Shown here piece after piece: positions 8,132 to 20,422 of a stretch of DNA of 20,422 bases. The stretch comes from Thoreauomyces humboldtii. Its lineage: Eukaryota; Chytridiomycota; Chytridiomycetes; Spizellomycetales; Powellomycetaceae. Both the position numbers and the translations under genes were made by a program. The notes below the pieces were generated by a model. The model did no database searches. It saw nothing but the letters and a program-made list of their open reading frames with translations, and was not told the origin of the DNA. The DNA lies in NCBI GenBank assembly GCA_027596035.1, contig JADGJA010000383.1:1-20422 (forward strand), in the 5' to 3' direction. Positions within the stretch are counted from its first letter, which is position 1; each line of letters starts with the position of its first letter.

Positions 8132-9800
8132 GGCCAGCATGTGAAGGCGTTCAAGGACGTGGGACCCGAACTTGAGACACTTCGGCTGCGGGTACGTTAG
8201 ATGCTGTCCGATGATATATGTCGGATATCAACTTGCTCACATACGGAACCTTCGCATCGTAGGCAGCTGAAAAGTCGAAAGAGTTTCTCATCAAAAAGAT
8301 TGAATCCTTGCGCGCCCCGAATACAAATATCGCCATTATCCAGCAGAACGTGTTCCTGAAGTACAAGGAACTGTTCTACTTCCTGGCAGAACGCTACAGC
8401 GATGCGGCCATGGAGGTTCGAAATTTATACGCCCATTCCGTGGGTAGCTACTTCCTTGTCTCATTCGACAAATACATGAAGGCATTGCAAAGACTGCAGG
8501 TGAGTGGATCAATGCAACACCTTTATATCGGAATAGACCTCCAACAACTCTGCTCTTTTAGACTGTCATCGCTGACAAGTTTAACCTCATCGCTAGTGAG
8601 GAAAACGGAAAGCGTGGTATAGTGTTTGGAACGCCTTTCTGTTGGGTTCCGCTTTTGATACTTGGCATAAAGGTCTTCCTGGCCTACCTGACTTATTTGG
8701 GAACAAGCCAGCAATGAAGGACAAAGCAAATGTCTTTGCACTGGGCGACAGAGTGCTGGTCACTACCACAGCAGATCCAGGGATCATCCTCACCCATATC
8801 GCTGAGGAAAAGGCTTTGGTACGGTCTCGCAACAGGACGCTCTTTGAATTGCCGAGCTGATCTCAATCGTTAATCTAGAAATTTCCGTTTGAAGCTCTAT
8901 TCAAAAGCATGTCTTGTCTGCTGATGGACAACGCTTCTTCGGAACATTTTTTCGATATGGACTTTTTTGCACCGCCACGGGGAAAGGCGGCACGGCAAAC
9001 AAAAGACTTTCCCGCAGTATCGGGAGCAGCAACGTTTAACGAAGTGTTCGACCCCACTCTGAAATTGATACAGGTGCAACAAATGGATGAGCGCAGAATT
9101 CATGTATTATTTGAGCTGACTGATCTTTTTAGGGGTTCAACAAACAATCTATTGATGCAAGCTTCGATGCGGTAGGCTTGCTTCTATGCATCCGACTCAA
9201 CAACCAGAATATCCGCATCATGGAGGCGCGGCGGATACCTTGCCTGGAGAGCTACATGAACGCCACGAACATGCTTCTATGGCCACGATTCCAGGCTATT
9301 ATGGATCTGCATATTGAGAGCCTGAAGAAGGCGGCACCCAAAAGTCTTCTCCCAAGCAAGGACTTCCACCCACATTATGTCACACGACGATACGCGGAGT
9401 TCTCGGCATCGATTCTAACACTGAATCAAGGTTACGATGACGCGCTTCTGGCGAATAGGTTTGTCTGATTATATCTGCGCAAAGTTTCGCACACAGCGGT
9501 TTTCTGATTCTCTCCAAAACCTACTTGCAGTTTGTTTCGCCTACGAGCCGAGGTAAAACACCTGTTGATGCGTATGTCGGGTGAGTTCAGCGATGCTAAG
9601 AGTCGACTGGTCTTCTTGATCAACAACTACGACTTGGTAGTGGCAGTTCTGAGCGTAAGCGCATACAGCTTCTGTCCGCTTTTGCTCCTATTTTGACTGA
9701 CAGGAATCCGGTTACGCAGGAACACTCTGTGTCATCATTTGATCAGGAGAAAAGCCATTTCAATACGATTCTCGAAGCCAAGATCAACGAATATGTCGAT

Positions 9801-9803
9801 TAG
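9801..9803 (+). other. VPS52: In-frame TAG within VPS52 exon 15
   Basis: The exon reads EAKINEYVD, then TAG, then ELRPFFASLMRFVD in the same frame. Human VPS52 has a Glu-containing helix here (QEFIEELL), so a GAG-to-TAG change is one explanation. Confidence 0.85.
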
Positions 9804-10221
9804 GAGCTGCGACCGTTCTTTGCATCTCTAATGCGCTTTGTTGACTCTGCCGAGAACGATCTCAACATTGTTGGGCTGCAAGAAGGTGCGAAGTTTCTGT
9901 TCTGACAATGACGGGTAACGAAGTGAACATCTCTCTAAACTCCCTCTGATCACAGAAAACTTCGAGCGTGTCGCATCCGAGTTCAACCAAAACTGGAAGA
10001 ACGCGCTTGGCGCCATCAACCAATCCGTGATGCACTCGTTTGCCAACTTTCAAAACGGGGCTAGGATCCTGCACCACGCTCTGACACAGCTTCTTCTGTA
10101 CTACAAGCGGTTCTTTGCTCTTTGGGAGAAGCGGTTCAGCAACAAGAAACCCAAAGTCCAGCCAATCGGTCTTCACAGCGTCATGGTTGAGATCAAAAAG
10201 TTTCGCTCCAGCTTTCAATAA

Positions 10222-10494
10222 TACATAGACAACCTCGTTGGAGGCGCGTACCCTTCCTCCGTTCGGTCTAAGTTATTCTCGGGAGCAGAGGAATGCGAGG
10301 CAACTTGACTTGGAATCAGGACGTTGGGGCTGAGCTAGGATGATCTCCTAGATAATACCTGGGACAGTGGGAGACCTCGGTTAACGATGTTCTGAATGAC
10401 ATTTGGAGCCAGTCGAGGATGGCGAAAAACAGTTTACTATCCAAGCATTATCGGCGTACGGTTTCCCTTTCATACTGCATGGATATAAGCATCT
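10222..10494. other. Gap between convergent VPS52 and the DHX40-like gene
   Basis: In these 273 bp between two 3' ends I see no gene and no clear signal. Confidence 0.6.
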
Positions 10495-13332
10495 TCATTT
10501 GCGACCCTTTCGCTTTAGATACCGCTGCCTGGCAGCGTCAGCGATCTCTGCTCGGTGCTGGGTCTCCTCGTCTACGAGACCGTTTTTCGTCTCCCCTCCT
10601 GGGTGCTGATGTTGCGGCATGTTCCCTGTCGGGCTAGCTGGGCTCGCATGCGAAACGTCCAGCCCAGCTGGTCGGTCCGAAGACGCAGGTCGACCACCGA
10701 CTTCACTGTCACCACCACCGCCCACAACAAACTCCTTCTCATGAGATGGATCGAGGAGTTCATGCACAAGCTCGAACTCCGGTTGCGGTCCACCTTCTAC
10801 AGCAGGTGGCGTGGCCACGCCGCTTCCAGAGGCAGCACCCACCGCGTCCACGATGGACATGCGTCTAGCAGCCGTCGTCGACGTTGCGCTTTGACCAACT
10901 GCTCCGTCCCCGTGAAGCGTCTCGTCCACCACTGAAAGTCGCCCCATCAGCACCTTGACCCACTCGAGCTGCACCTTGCTCACAACCCGCATGCTGGCTC
11001 GATTCGTGTACTGGATGCCGTTATACATCACGTAGTCGCATCGGTCATCCTCGTAGAGCGCTGATCCGGGTTGCAGACAGAGGGCCATCATTTGGTTACT
11101 GCTGCCGCCCTTGCTATTGTTGGCCTGCCCAGATGACATTGAGGTACCGGCCGGCCCTCCCAGCGATGGGTATGGATAGAAGACGTGAAGGGCTGAATGC
11201 CTTTTGGCCGTGTTTGTAAAGAACGCTGTGCAGAAAGAGCGAAGGATGGAAGTCGTGTCGAGGGAATGATAGTTCTCTTCGCGTCTGCTTTCCCGACGCC
11301 GTCCTTCTCGGTGCGAGGAGGAGAACCTATCCTCGTTCGCGTCTCTACGCTTCCGCTTGCGGTCGCGTTCCGTCTCCAGCATCCTTGCCCGCTGGACGGG
11401 CAGCAGGAGCTTGTCCATGACATCGTGGAGCTGTGACCGGATCTGCTTGGCGGCTTTCAGAGCCCGGACATGGAGGAAGTTGTCACTAGCCCAGGAATGA
11501 TCGCACCCTGTATCCTCCCAAGCCTGGAACACCCTCAAAAGAGTGAGGTGGTCGCCGGTTGGATCGTTGAAGCGATCGCGTGCAATCTTGGCGGCCGGCT
11601 GATGTTTCTTGTTGCGCGGAATGGAAAACACCTCTTCGACAGAAAGCATCGCAGCAATGATGAGGAGTTCGTGCGCGCAATGAAAGTCGAGGGAAGCGGA
11701 GATGATGGCCCGAGAGAGATAGGGCGAAACGGGAAATTCGGCCATCTGCTCGCCAAGAGGAGTGAGAGCGTTGTGTTCGTCTAAAGCGCCTAGCCAAAAA
11801 AGCTGCTTGGTCGCAGCAACGACAAGCTCAGGATCTGGGGGGTCGATGAACTCAAAGTTCAAAACATCTTCGATGCCCATAGTCTTCAGAGCAAGCACAG
11901 TGCCCAGTAACGAGCTCCGCTGGATTTCAGGTACTGTTGCTGCCTCCATTCCGTCAAAAGCTTCCCGCGAGTATAGACGGTACACCTTGCCAACCGCCGT
12001 TCTCCCCGCTCGGCCCGCGCGTTGCGTGGCGGCGGCTTGACTGATTGGAACGACGATCAGGGCGTCTACCGCTGTGGCAGGGTCGTACATCTTTTGTTTT
12101 ACAAAACCCGAGTCTACGACGTATCGAATGCCCGGAATAGTGACGCTTGTCTGAGCAATGTTCGTGGCAAAGATAATCTTTCGAGAGCCTTCGGGTGCCG
12201 GTTTGAAGATGGCCCGTTGATTTAGAGTGTCGAGGGAAGAAAATATGGGATACCAAAACACCGTGCGGACGTGGGCACTGTGGCGCACATCCGCATAATC
12301 AAGCTCGTCGTGGGCCTCCTGGAACATGCGTATGGCCGTTTCAATCTCTTGCTGACCGGTGAGGAACACCAGGCTGCGGGGTGGAAGACTTAGGCATCAG
12401 GGCTAGCAGATGAGGCTTTGAAAGCACTGATACATACATGTCGCCAGGCTCTTCGTTCTTGTGTATGTGCATCACCGTCTCGACGGATCTTCTTATGAAT
12501 GTGGACTTTGCGGTCTCGAGCTTGAGCTTTTTTTGCCAGAAGATGTCTACCGCATACATCCGGCCCGGGATGGAGAAAACTGGAGCGTCGCCGAAGAAGT
12601 CACTGAACTTGTCGATGTCAAGCGTGGCGCTCATGACCACGATCTTGAGTTCAGGCCTCAGTCGACACGCCCGTCTCAGCAACCCAAACAGGACGTCGGT
12701 TTCGAGCGACCGCTCATGAGCTTCGTCCAGGATCACGAGATCGTACGCACGGATCTCTGGATCGGTAGCTACAGCACGAAGGAGGGTTCCATCCGTGAGA
12801 TACAGCAGGCGGGTATCTGGGCTGCACACCCTTTCGAATCTAATCGAGTAGCCAATGGTCCCACCGACCCTGTGATCCGAGCGATTGGTCGCTCCGCTGC
12901 CACCCCCGTCGCTCATGACCAGGTCTCCGTGTTCCTCTGCCACGCGTTGGGCAGCCGAGACGGCTGCGATACGTCGGGGCTGCGTTACACACATGTTGCG
13001 GACGCCAGGAAGAGACTCTAGGATGTACTGAGGCAGTTGGGTGGTCTTTCCACTTCCTATGCGGTAGCTGGTTGTGAGGGTTACATCCGAGAGTCGGACC
13101 CGACCTTGACAATGGCTGAGCGAGTAGCTCCAGAAGACCCACCTGTGTCGCCTACGACGACCAGACACTGGAACTGGATGATGGCATTTAGCAATTCCTC
13201 TCGATAGATGTAGATAGGGAGGTCCTTGCGTCCTTTGGAGTAGTGAGGTTGGGGGAGCCTCACGGGTGAAGCCGGCTGTTCTTCTGCGATCACTTGCTGA
13301 GGTCCCGTGGCTACGTCCGTTCCTATGTCCAT
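10495..13332 (-). CDS. DEAH-box RNA helicase, DHX40-like
   Basis: An ATP-dependent RNA helicase of the Prp/DHX class. Exons on the minus strand: 13332-13143, 13056-12438 and 12373-10495 (TGA), 895 residues. Motifs in order: I GDTGSGKTTQ (about residues 60-70), Ia TQPRRIAAVSAAQRVAEE, Ib TDGTLLR, II DEAH (174-177), III SAT (206-208), IV FLTGQQEI, V TNIAQTSVTI (340-349) and VI QRAGRAGR (387-394). HA2 and OB-fold regions follow. The end, with SKVQLEWVKVLMG and a final ARQRYLKRKGRK, resembles the DHX40 tail (ARARFLERKQQR) more than DHX8 or Prp43, which is why I favour DHX40; DHX35 or DHX8 remain possible. A Gly/Ser-rich insertion of about 20 residues sits between motifs Ia and Ib (about 107-127), and a basic Arg-rich insert precedes the OB-fold. 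The start is the first ATG in frame. It is divergent from the M50B gene. Confidence 0.92.
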
Positions 13333-13678
13333 TGCTGTGGGGTCCTGGCAGTTTATAGTGCTGTGTGAGGGAGGAGGCCATGATTGAAAGGAGGCAGCGA
13401 GGGAACCCGCCGGAAGGGAGAAGGGGATGGGGTGGCTGTGTATTCAATCGTGTCAGTGACTCACCCCCACCAACGGCCCTTCTTGAAACAATCCAGCGCG
13501 GCGGCGCCACGCTCCTGTCTGCCGCACAGCCGCTTCCCCGGTTCTTGGCCAACGCCCATTTCGCACCGGCTTGGCACCCGTTGCATCCAACCACTTATAC
13601 ATAAGGCTTGCTCGTTGCTCTGCAAGTTTGTGAATCTTGCTAATCCCTTGTCTTTTTATATCTCGACCACCCGCCGCC
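13333..13678. promoter_or_regulatory. Divergent promoter of the DHX40-like and M50B genes
   Basis: 346 bp between two start codons. On the plus strand, AT-rich TATA-like stretches occur near 13592-13600 (CTTATACAT) and 13652-13661 (TTTTTATATC), the latter within a pyrimidine-rich leader just before the M50B start. These are candidate promoter elements only. Confidence 0.5.
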
Positions 13679-14615
13679 ATGCCGCCATTCGCCGCAGAAC
13701 AACTCTTCGCACGAGACACGAGCGAAAGCTTTGGCTCCCGCATAGATCCCTCGCCTGAGCAGAAACGGACCATAATCTTTATCGCAGTCTACTTTGCAGT
13801 CATCGTTGTCCTATGGAATGTACCGTACCTGAAACTCATACTTTGGCCCTTCAAGGTGAGTCTCGATATTGCATTGTCCAAGCCCTCGCATATCTTCCTC
13901 ACCTAACACTCGCGCCAACTTCGCGCCCATCATCAGATTGTCACCGTCGGATTGCACGAGTTCGGACATGCGCTGGCTGGACTCTGCACGGGAGCAAAGA
14001 TCGTGTCCATCACCTTGGATCCGGACGAAGGCGGCCTGACGAAAATGCGGGGAGGGAATCCTTATGTCTCCCTTCCTGCGGGTTACATCGGATCGGCATT
14101 CTGGGGAGCGCTGATGATCTTTGCCGGATTCGACGTGCTCGCCTCCAAGATCGTCTCCGTCATGATCGGTCTGGCCATGCTCCTCACCCTCTATTGGGCG
14201 CGCAACTGGTTGACACGCGGCGTCACGGTCCTCTTTATCGGTCTTCTGGTTCTTCTATGGTGGGCCGACACCGGCTACTACCTTCGCTACTTTGTCCTGT
14301 TTTTCGGGTGAGTCACCATTTCCTTTTTATGTGGCGTCTCCCACCCACGACTGATCATTTTGGGTTTTGGACAGAGTTATGTCCTGCCTTTACTCGCTTT
14401 GGGACATCATCGAAGACCTCGTAACGCGCAAAGTCAACGAATCCGACGCTTCCCAGTTCGCGCACCTGTGCTGTGGTGGCTGCATAGGTGCTCAGGTGTG
14501 GGGCGCCATCTGGTTTCTCATCTCGCTTAGCTTTTTGGTGATCGCCGTCATAGCCGCGCTTTTGGTCTTCAAGGAGGAGAACACGGGCAGCACGGCCGGG
14601 ACATCGTCCACGTAG
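13679..14615 (+). CDS. M50B-like membrane metalloprotease
   Basis: A polytopic membrane protein of the peptidase M50B-like family found in fungi. Exons: 13679-13855, 13937-14307 and 14375-14615 (TAG), 262 residues with matching phases. A cytosol-like N-terminus of about 38 residues precedes a TM segment (IIFIAVYFAVIVVLW). Then comes the zinc-binding HEFGH (residues 66-70), located by a hydrophobic flank. Several more hydrophobic segments follow, including IGSAFWGALMIFAGF, VMIGLAMLLTLYW, VLFIGLLVLLWW and a last one ending in AALLVF. The acidic stretch SLWDIIEDLV, followed by NESDASQF, is where I would look for the third zinc ligand (inference). Site-2-type proteases cut substrates within membranes, but this family's substrates are not known to me. 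The start has CCGCC before ATG. Confidence 0.9.
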
Positions 14616-14915
14616 GGTCGCAGGCGTTATACATAGTATTATCTTATCCATCTGTACATAATGCATCCCATAATATCCATCAAATACACAGATCCAACGT
14701 GTTGTTCCCGTGACGAGTATTCGTTAGGTACCAGTTTCTTTGCCAACTTCCAATGACCAACCACGTCAGATGTCATCAGATGTGATCAGATGATAGGGTC
14801 TACGGCATTGAGCAGCCAGAAGGTGCGTTCGCGGGAACTTTTCATCGCTCGAGACGTGACAGAGTTCGGTTTATTTGGTTTTATAGCGGCCGTCCAAACA
14901 CGCAACGTTATCACC
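14616..14915. other. Gap between convergent M50B and reductase genes
   Basis: This 300-bp gap has an AT-rich left half (about 14630-14700) suitable for 3'-end formation and a short 10-bp tandem repeat at 14766-14795. I see no gene. Confidence 0.55.
14766..14795 (+). repeat. 10-bp tandem repeat, three copies
   Basis: TCAGATG followed by three variable bases, repeated three times at exact 10-bp spacing (TCAGATGTCA, TCAGATGTGA, TCAGATGATA). Confidence 0.7.
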
Positions 14916-16078
14916 CTAATCAACTACTGTTTCCAGCATGCTCGTCCAAGTGTCCTGCAGCGACTGCTTGAGACCGATGTACTTGATTCCGAACTCATCG
15001 GCTGCCTTCTTGCCGTATACAACGTCCTTCGGCTGAGGTGACCGGTCTCCGGGGTTTCCGACGACGATCTTGCGGTCGGGAAACTGAAAGAGGAAGCATT
15101 AAGTGATCAGTATGCGTCCTAGCATGTAGGAGGCAATGATTCGGCTCACCGTCTCGCGCGCAATGTCTGCAATCTCTTGCCAACTGAACGGCTGACCCGC
15201 AACGAGATACCGTCCGCTCGCCTTCTCGTTCAGAAGAGCCTGAACATGGGCCTCGCTGACGTCCCTCACATCCACGTGCGCGCTGTGAGGCTGACTCGGA
15301 GAGATGGTTTCCACGCCTCCATTGATGAACTTGTAGACCATCTCGATGGTCGGTCCCCCGTCCCGGGGATTGGTCGGCCTTGTGATCACGGGACCAAAGA
15401 CGAATGACGGACAGATGGTGGTGACCACAAAGCTGGGTTTGTGCTCTTCCACAAATTTCCATGCGGCGCGCTCGGCTTCCGCCTTGGAGGCGGGGTATAT
15501 GGGGTTGCCCGGAGCATCATTTCCGTGCTTTTCCACTAGTGCCAAGGCCCAATCGTTCCAGTCCGCTTCGGTGTAAGTGTGCGGGGAGTGGATGGCTCCC
15601 GGCGCATCCCGCGGTCGGACCATGGCGGCAACCGACGATGTGATGACGACGCGTCGGACAGAAGGGGATTTGTGGGCTGCTTCAAGCACGGAGAGTGTTC
15701 CCTTCCGGGCAGGATCAATATAGTCTCGGTACGCATCCTCGTCGGCTTTTCCTCCGACCGGTGACGCTACGTGTGCGATCAGGTGAGCCCCTGCAACGAC
15801 CTCTTCGAAAGCACCCTCATGGATCAAGTCCTTTACGATAAAGAATTCGATGCGATCCCCGTGCTTTGCCCAGCGTTCCTTCAACCCTTTGGCTTTCTCG
15901 AGGTTACGAAGGGTTCCACGAACTCGGTATCCCTGAAGAGGAAGGCGTTAGTCACAGATGGTTGGTAGCTTTACGTGGGGCAAGCCTCCACCTTCTCCAG
16001 AAACTGATCGGCGACATGCGATCCAACGAATCCCGTTACGCCTGTCACTACGACGATGGTATTGGCTACGTCTGACAT
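14916..16078 (-). CDS. Extended SDR reductase, Gre2-like (NAD(P)-dependent)
   Basis: A soluble oxidoreductase of the dihydroflavonol-4-reductase/Gre2 branch of extended short-chain dehydrogenases, which reduce ketones or aldehydes with NADPH. Exons on the minus strand: 16078-15992, 15932-15150 and 15083-14916 (TAG), 345 residues. Nucleotide-binding TGVTGFVG is at residues 12-19, and RGTLRNLEKA follows, where an Arg after the second strand suggests NADPH. The catalytic Ser is in VVITSSVAAM (about 128-129) and YPASK at 175-179 gives Tyr and Lys. CPSFVFGPV and HVDVRDVSEAHV are further family blocks. The last exon carries FPDRKIVVGNPGD and a typical C-terminal helix region. Substrate cannot be told from sequence. 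It is divergent from GID4. Confidence 0.92.
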
Positions 16079-16540
16079 GATGGCGATCTATAGATTGTTT
16101 GTTCTTTGCCAACATCGTCTGTTGATGACGCAACGAGAATGAAGTACACAGCCCCCCACCCTCCCAGCTGTGTCACACAACGCAGTCACACGACCCACAT
16201 GACTCATCGCTCGCGCTCCCTCCCTCTCTCCTCTCCCCTCGTCCTTTGCCTTTGGAACCCAATCCTAACCTTCCACCAAACCCCAAAAGCTTTCAGCTGG
16301 CCTGTATATTATATTAGCCTTCGACCACCCTGTGTCTTGCTCGTCTCCATCGGAAGCTTTGGTCTTGATCTTTTCGCTCGCGTTCGGCTTACCACAGTCC
16401 GTCCCAACCCGTTACTTCGTCGTATATCAGCCCCCGCTGCGATTACCAGTGTCAGCTTCCCCACCTTCGTTTCATCGTTGCTCACCAGTTTCCCATCTCC
16501 CCTCTGATCGTTTTCGCCGAGGAAACGCACTTCCCCTGCC
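16079..16540. promoter_or_regulatory. Divergent promoter of the reductase and GID4
   Basis: 462 bp between start codons, strongly C/T-rich on the plus strand from about 16200, with an AT-rich TATA-like stretch (TGTATATTATATTAG) at 16303-16317 that probably serves GID4. A long pyrimidine-rich leader precedes the GID4 ATG. Confidence 0.5.
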
Positions 16541-17535
16541 ATGCCGGTTACGGTTGAGCTCGCGAAGCTGGGCTCCAACATCGTCGATCGCAAGGAGAAG
16601 CAAGCAGAAAGCGTCTTATCTGGCGATGAATCCACGATACCATGCAAGCCACCTCGTCTGATCGATAGACACCTTGGCTCTCTCTTTGCGGGCAGCCGCT
16701 TCGATGGACAGCAGACCTCGGGGAGGAGTACGTATGCTGTTACGGTCGACATTCAGGTAGCCGCATCTCGACATCAGAAAGAATGCTGGCACTTGCCAGT
16801 CTTTTGAATGCACCTGTAAGATTCAAGTCGGCTGACACACCCTCTCTCTCAGCACGTGGATTTGCGGAACAGCTTTCTATGCGGATACCTGTCGATCAAG
16901 GGTCTCACCGACGACTATCCGGACCTCTCTACCTTCTTCGAGGCCGAGATCATCGGCTCGGAACACAGCTTTCTCACAAGGAAATGGGACGCGGACGAAG
17001 CCATAGATCGACAGCATTGGGTAATGTGTACCTCCTAGGCCGCTGTGGGAAGCCTCGAGGGCTGGCTCTCATACGTCGCTCGCCATCTGTGGAACAGGCT
17101 AGGTTTGCGGAGTTTGCACCGTACGAGAAGTACTTCGACAGGGACGGGTTCACGTACGATTTCGAGGAGAGCGACGTCATCTTCATGCGATGGAAGGTGG
17201 GTCTTTTGGAAACGGACATGGAGTCCCGCGGGAAAGAAGCTGCTGGACTGAACGCATCGTCGTTCTGTGCAGGAGCATTTCCTCGTGCCTGATCATCGCA
17301 TCAAGGCCATCAGCGGAGCGTCGTTCGCCGGATTCTACTACATCGCCTATTCGAAAAGAAGTGGAGAGATTCAAGGGATATACTTTGTGAGTCGGCACCG
17401 AGAGAATTCGAGAGCGTCGCGTTTCCTGTATCTGAACTTTTCATCTGTGAACAGCATCAAAACTCGGAATGGTTCCAGCAACTGATCCTAAAGCACGTTC
17501 CCTCGACCTCATTTCCAGCGTTCGAGTTTCGTTGA
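16541..17535 (+). CDS. GID4: GID/CTLH E3 ligase substrate receptor Gid4 (Vid24)
   Basis: Gid4 recruits proteins with N-terminal proline to the GID/CTLH ubiquitin ligase, classically the gluconeogenic enzymes degraded after glucose return in yeast. Exons: 16541-16756, 16853-17020, 17098-17196, 17273-17386 and 17455-17535 (TGA), all in phase 0, 225 residues. Blocks of the Vid24 beta-barrel are very close to human GID4: [119 protein letters not shown] and a C-terminal FEFR. It is a short form, with an N-terminal part of about 50 residues. The start is the first ATG in frame after a pyrimidine-rich leader. Confidence 0.97.
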
Positions 17536-17691
17536 GACCTCTCCCTTCAAAGATTTCTTTTTGGCTCTCCTTCATGTCGGTCTTCCTCTTCCTTCCCTTG
17601 CGCCCTCTCTTTCTTCCTTGTCCGTGTAGGCTGGCCCTTCACCGTACAGTATATCCGTCCTGTCATTCCCTGTATCAAAAGCTGAAATACA

Positions 17692-17711
17692 CATGTACTG
17701 TACAGTACATG
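17692..17711. repeat. Perfect 20-bp palindrome
   Basis: CATGTACTGTACAGTACATG reads the same on both strands. It lies 157 bp after the GID4 stop. In RNA it could only form a hairpin with a very tight turn, so a dimeric protein site is as plausible as a structural role. Confidence 0.85.
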
Positions 17712-17967
17712 GGTGGCTGAACACCAGCATGCGAGCGATACGAAGGCGACTATCCGGAGCTTATGCCCTCCGTCACCTCCGGGGTGGTAATCCAAATGGT
17801 CGGAAAGGGGGAAAAAAGAAGGCGTGTCTGCTACCAGGCTACGGCACGGCGCACAGGGTTTCAGATAACAAGTTGGGGAGCCGTGGATCTCTCTCAACTT
17901 TTTTTCTTTTCTTCTTCTCTGTCTGATCCCCTTCCTGGGATTTTTTTCTTCCCAGAGGCGAGCCTCG

Positions 17968-17977
17968 CATAAATAGG
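17968..17977 (+). promoter_or_regulatory. TATA-like element of DBP2
   Basis: CATAAATAGG lies about 130 bp before the DBP2 start codon and is followed by a pyrimidine-rich leader, which fits a core promoter. Confidence 0.5.
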
Positions 17978-18041
17978 ACTGGGCTGTCCGTCTCCTCCCC
18001 TTGCCCTCCTTTCTGTCACTCTCTCGCTCGCTTGCCCTCTC

Positions 18042-18066
18042 CTCTCTCTCTCTCTCTCTCTCTCTC
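18042..18066 (+). repeat. (CT)n microsatellite in the DBP2 leader
   Basis: An uninterrupted CT run of 25 nt within a longer pyrimidine-rich stretch, ending about 34 bp before the DBP2 ATG, so probably in the 5' untranslated leader. Confidence 0.9.
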
Positions 18067-18099
18067 CCTTCACTCCCTTCGAAACACAACAAGATCATC

Positions 18100-20422
<2,323 letters not shown>

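Larger units (their letters stand above)
7044..10221 (+). pseudogene. VPS52: VPS52, GARP/EARP tethering subunit, with two in-frame stop codons
   Basis: Vps52 is the scaffold subunit of the GARP complex, which tethers endosome-derived vesicles at the trans-Golgi. Proposed exons: 7044-7114, 7185-7276, 7354-7406, 7476-7551, 7623-7673, 7730-7863, 7936-7997, 8059-8191, 8263-8499, 8562-8616, 8712-8818, 8879-9073, 9133-9458, 9531-9654, 9720-9885 and 9956-10221, 715 codons plus TAA. Family blocks in order: EDTLVKEAFDK, MSGFQSDLGNISSEIQILQE, KFPFEALFKSM, MLLWPRFQAIMDLHIESLK, HYVTRRYAEFSASILTLNQG, RLVFLINNYDLVVAVLS, HSFANFQNG and HSVMVEIKKFRSSF. TAA at 8129-8131 (codon 204) and TAG at 9801-9803 (codon 600) interrupt well-aligned exons, with conserved sequence on both sides. 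Exon 7 ends at a GC donor. The exon 1 splice (GTCTTT) is weak, so the N-terminus is unsure. It is either a recently inactivated gene or it carries base errors. Confidence 0.9.
17536..18099. other. Intergenic region GID4 to DBP2
   Basis: 564 bp between two genes on the same strand, holding a 20-bp perfect palindrome, a TATA-like element and a (CT)n tract described separately. I see no gene. Confidence 0.6.

Noticed and set aside
8129..9803. Stop-codon reassignment as the explanation of the VPS52 stops
   Set aside because: TAA, TAG and TGA each end other well-defined genes in this window at the expected C-termini.

Overview
This is a stretch of nuclear DNA from an intron-rich fungus. Genes are split by many short GT-AG introns of about 55-95 nt, the reading frames encode fungal housekeeping proteins, and intergenic gaps are 0.1-1.3 kb. 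A basidiomycete is the most likely source (the OCA-type protein has a P-loop I associate with that group), but this is inference. I see no rRNA, tRNA, CRISPR array, complete transposon or viral gene.

Layout, left to right. The 3' part of a Ctr-type copper-transporter-like gene (+, 1-882) converges on a five-exon histone H2A.Z gene (-, 1289-2125). A 1.26-kb gene-poor block follows (GGAT microsatellite, diverged direct repeat of about 107 bp), then a broken leucine-rich-repeat gene (+, 3383-4332). The exosome cap gene CSL4 (-, 4504-5408, six exons including one of 22 nt) and an OCA/Siw14-family phosphatase-like gene (+, 5549-6461) diverge from a 140-bp gap. A 16-exon VPS52 gene (GARP/EARP tethering complex; +, 7044-10221) is recognisable end to end but has two in-frame stop codons. 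It converges on a DHX40-like DEAH helicase (-, 10495-13332), which shares a 346-bp divergent promoter with an M50B-type membrane metalloprotease gene (+, 13679-14615). A Gre2-like NAD(P)-dependent reductase (-, 14916-16078) diverges from GID4, the substrate receptor of the GID/CTLH ubiquitin ligase (+, 16541-17535). Last is DBP2, a DEAD-box helicase (+, 18100 to window end) with an unusually long first intron and an RGG tail cut by the window edge.

The genes do not form one pathway; they are unlinked cellular functions: chromatin (H2A.Z), RNA processing and decay (CSL4, DHX40-like, DBP2), membrane traffic (VPS52), protein turnover (GID4) and membrane proteolysis (M50B). I see no novel multi-gene system. 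The observations most worth checking are the two nonsense codons in VPS52, the Ctr-like protein without its methionine filter, the OCA-like protein without its catalytic arginine, the long DBP2 intron that contains a nested canonical intron, the CSL4 micro-exon and a perfect 20-bp palindrome downstream of GID4. All exon boundaries were assigned by eye from splice consensus, reading phase and remembered family conservation.
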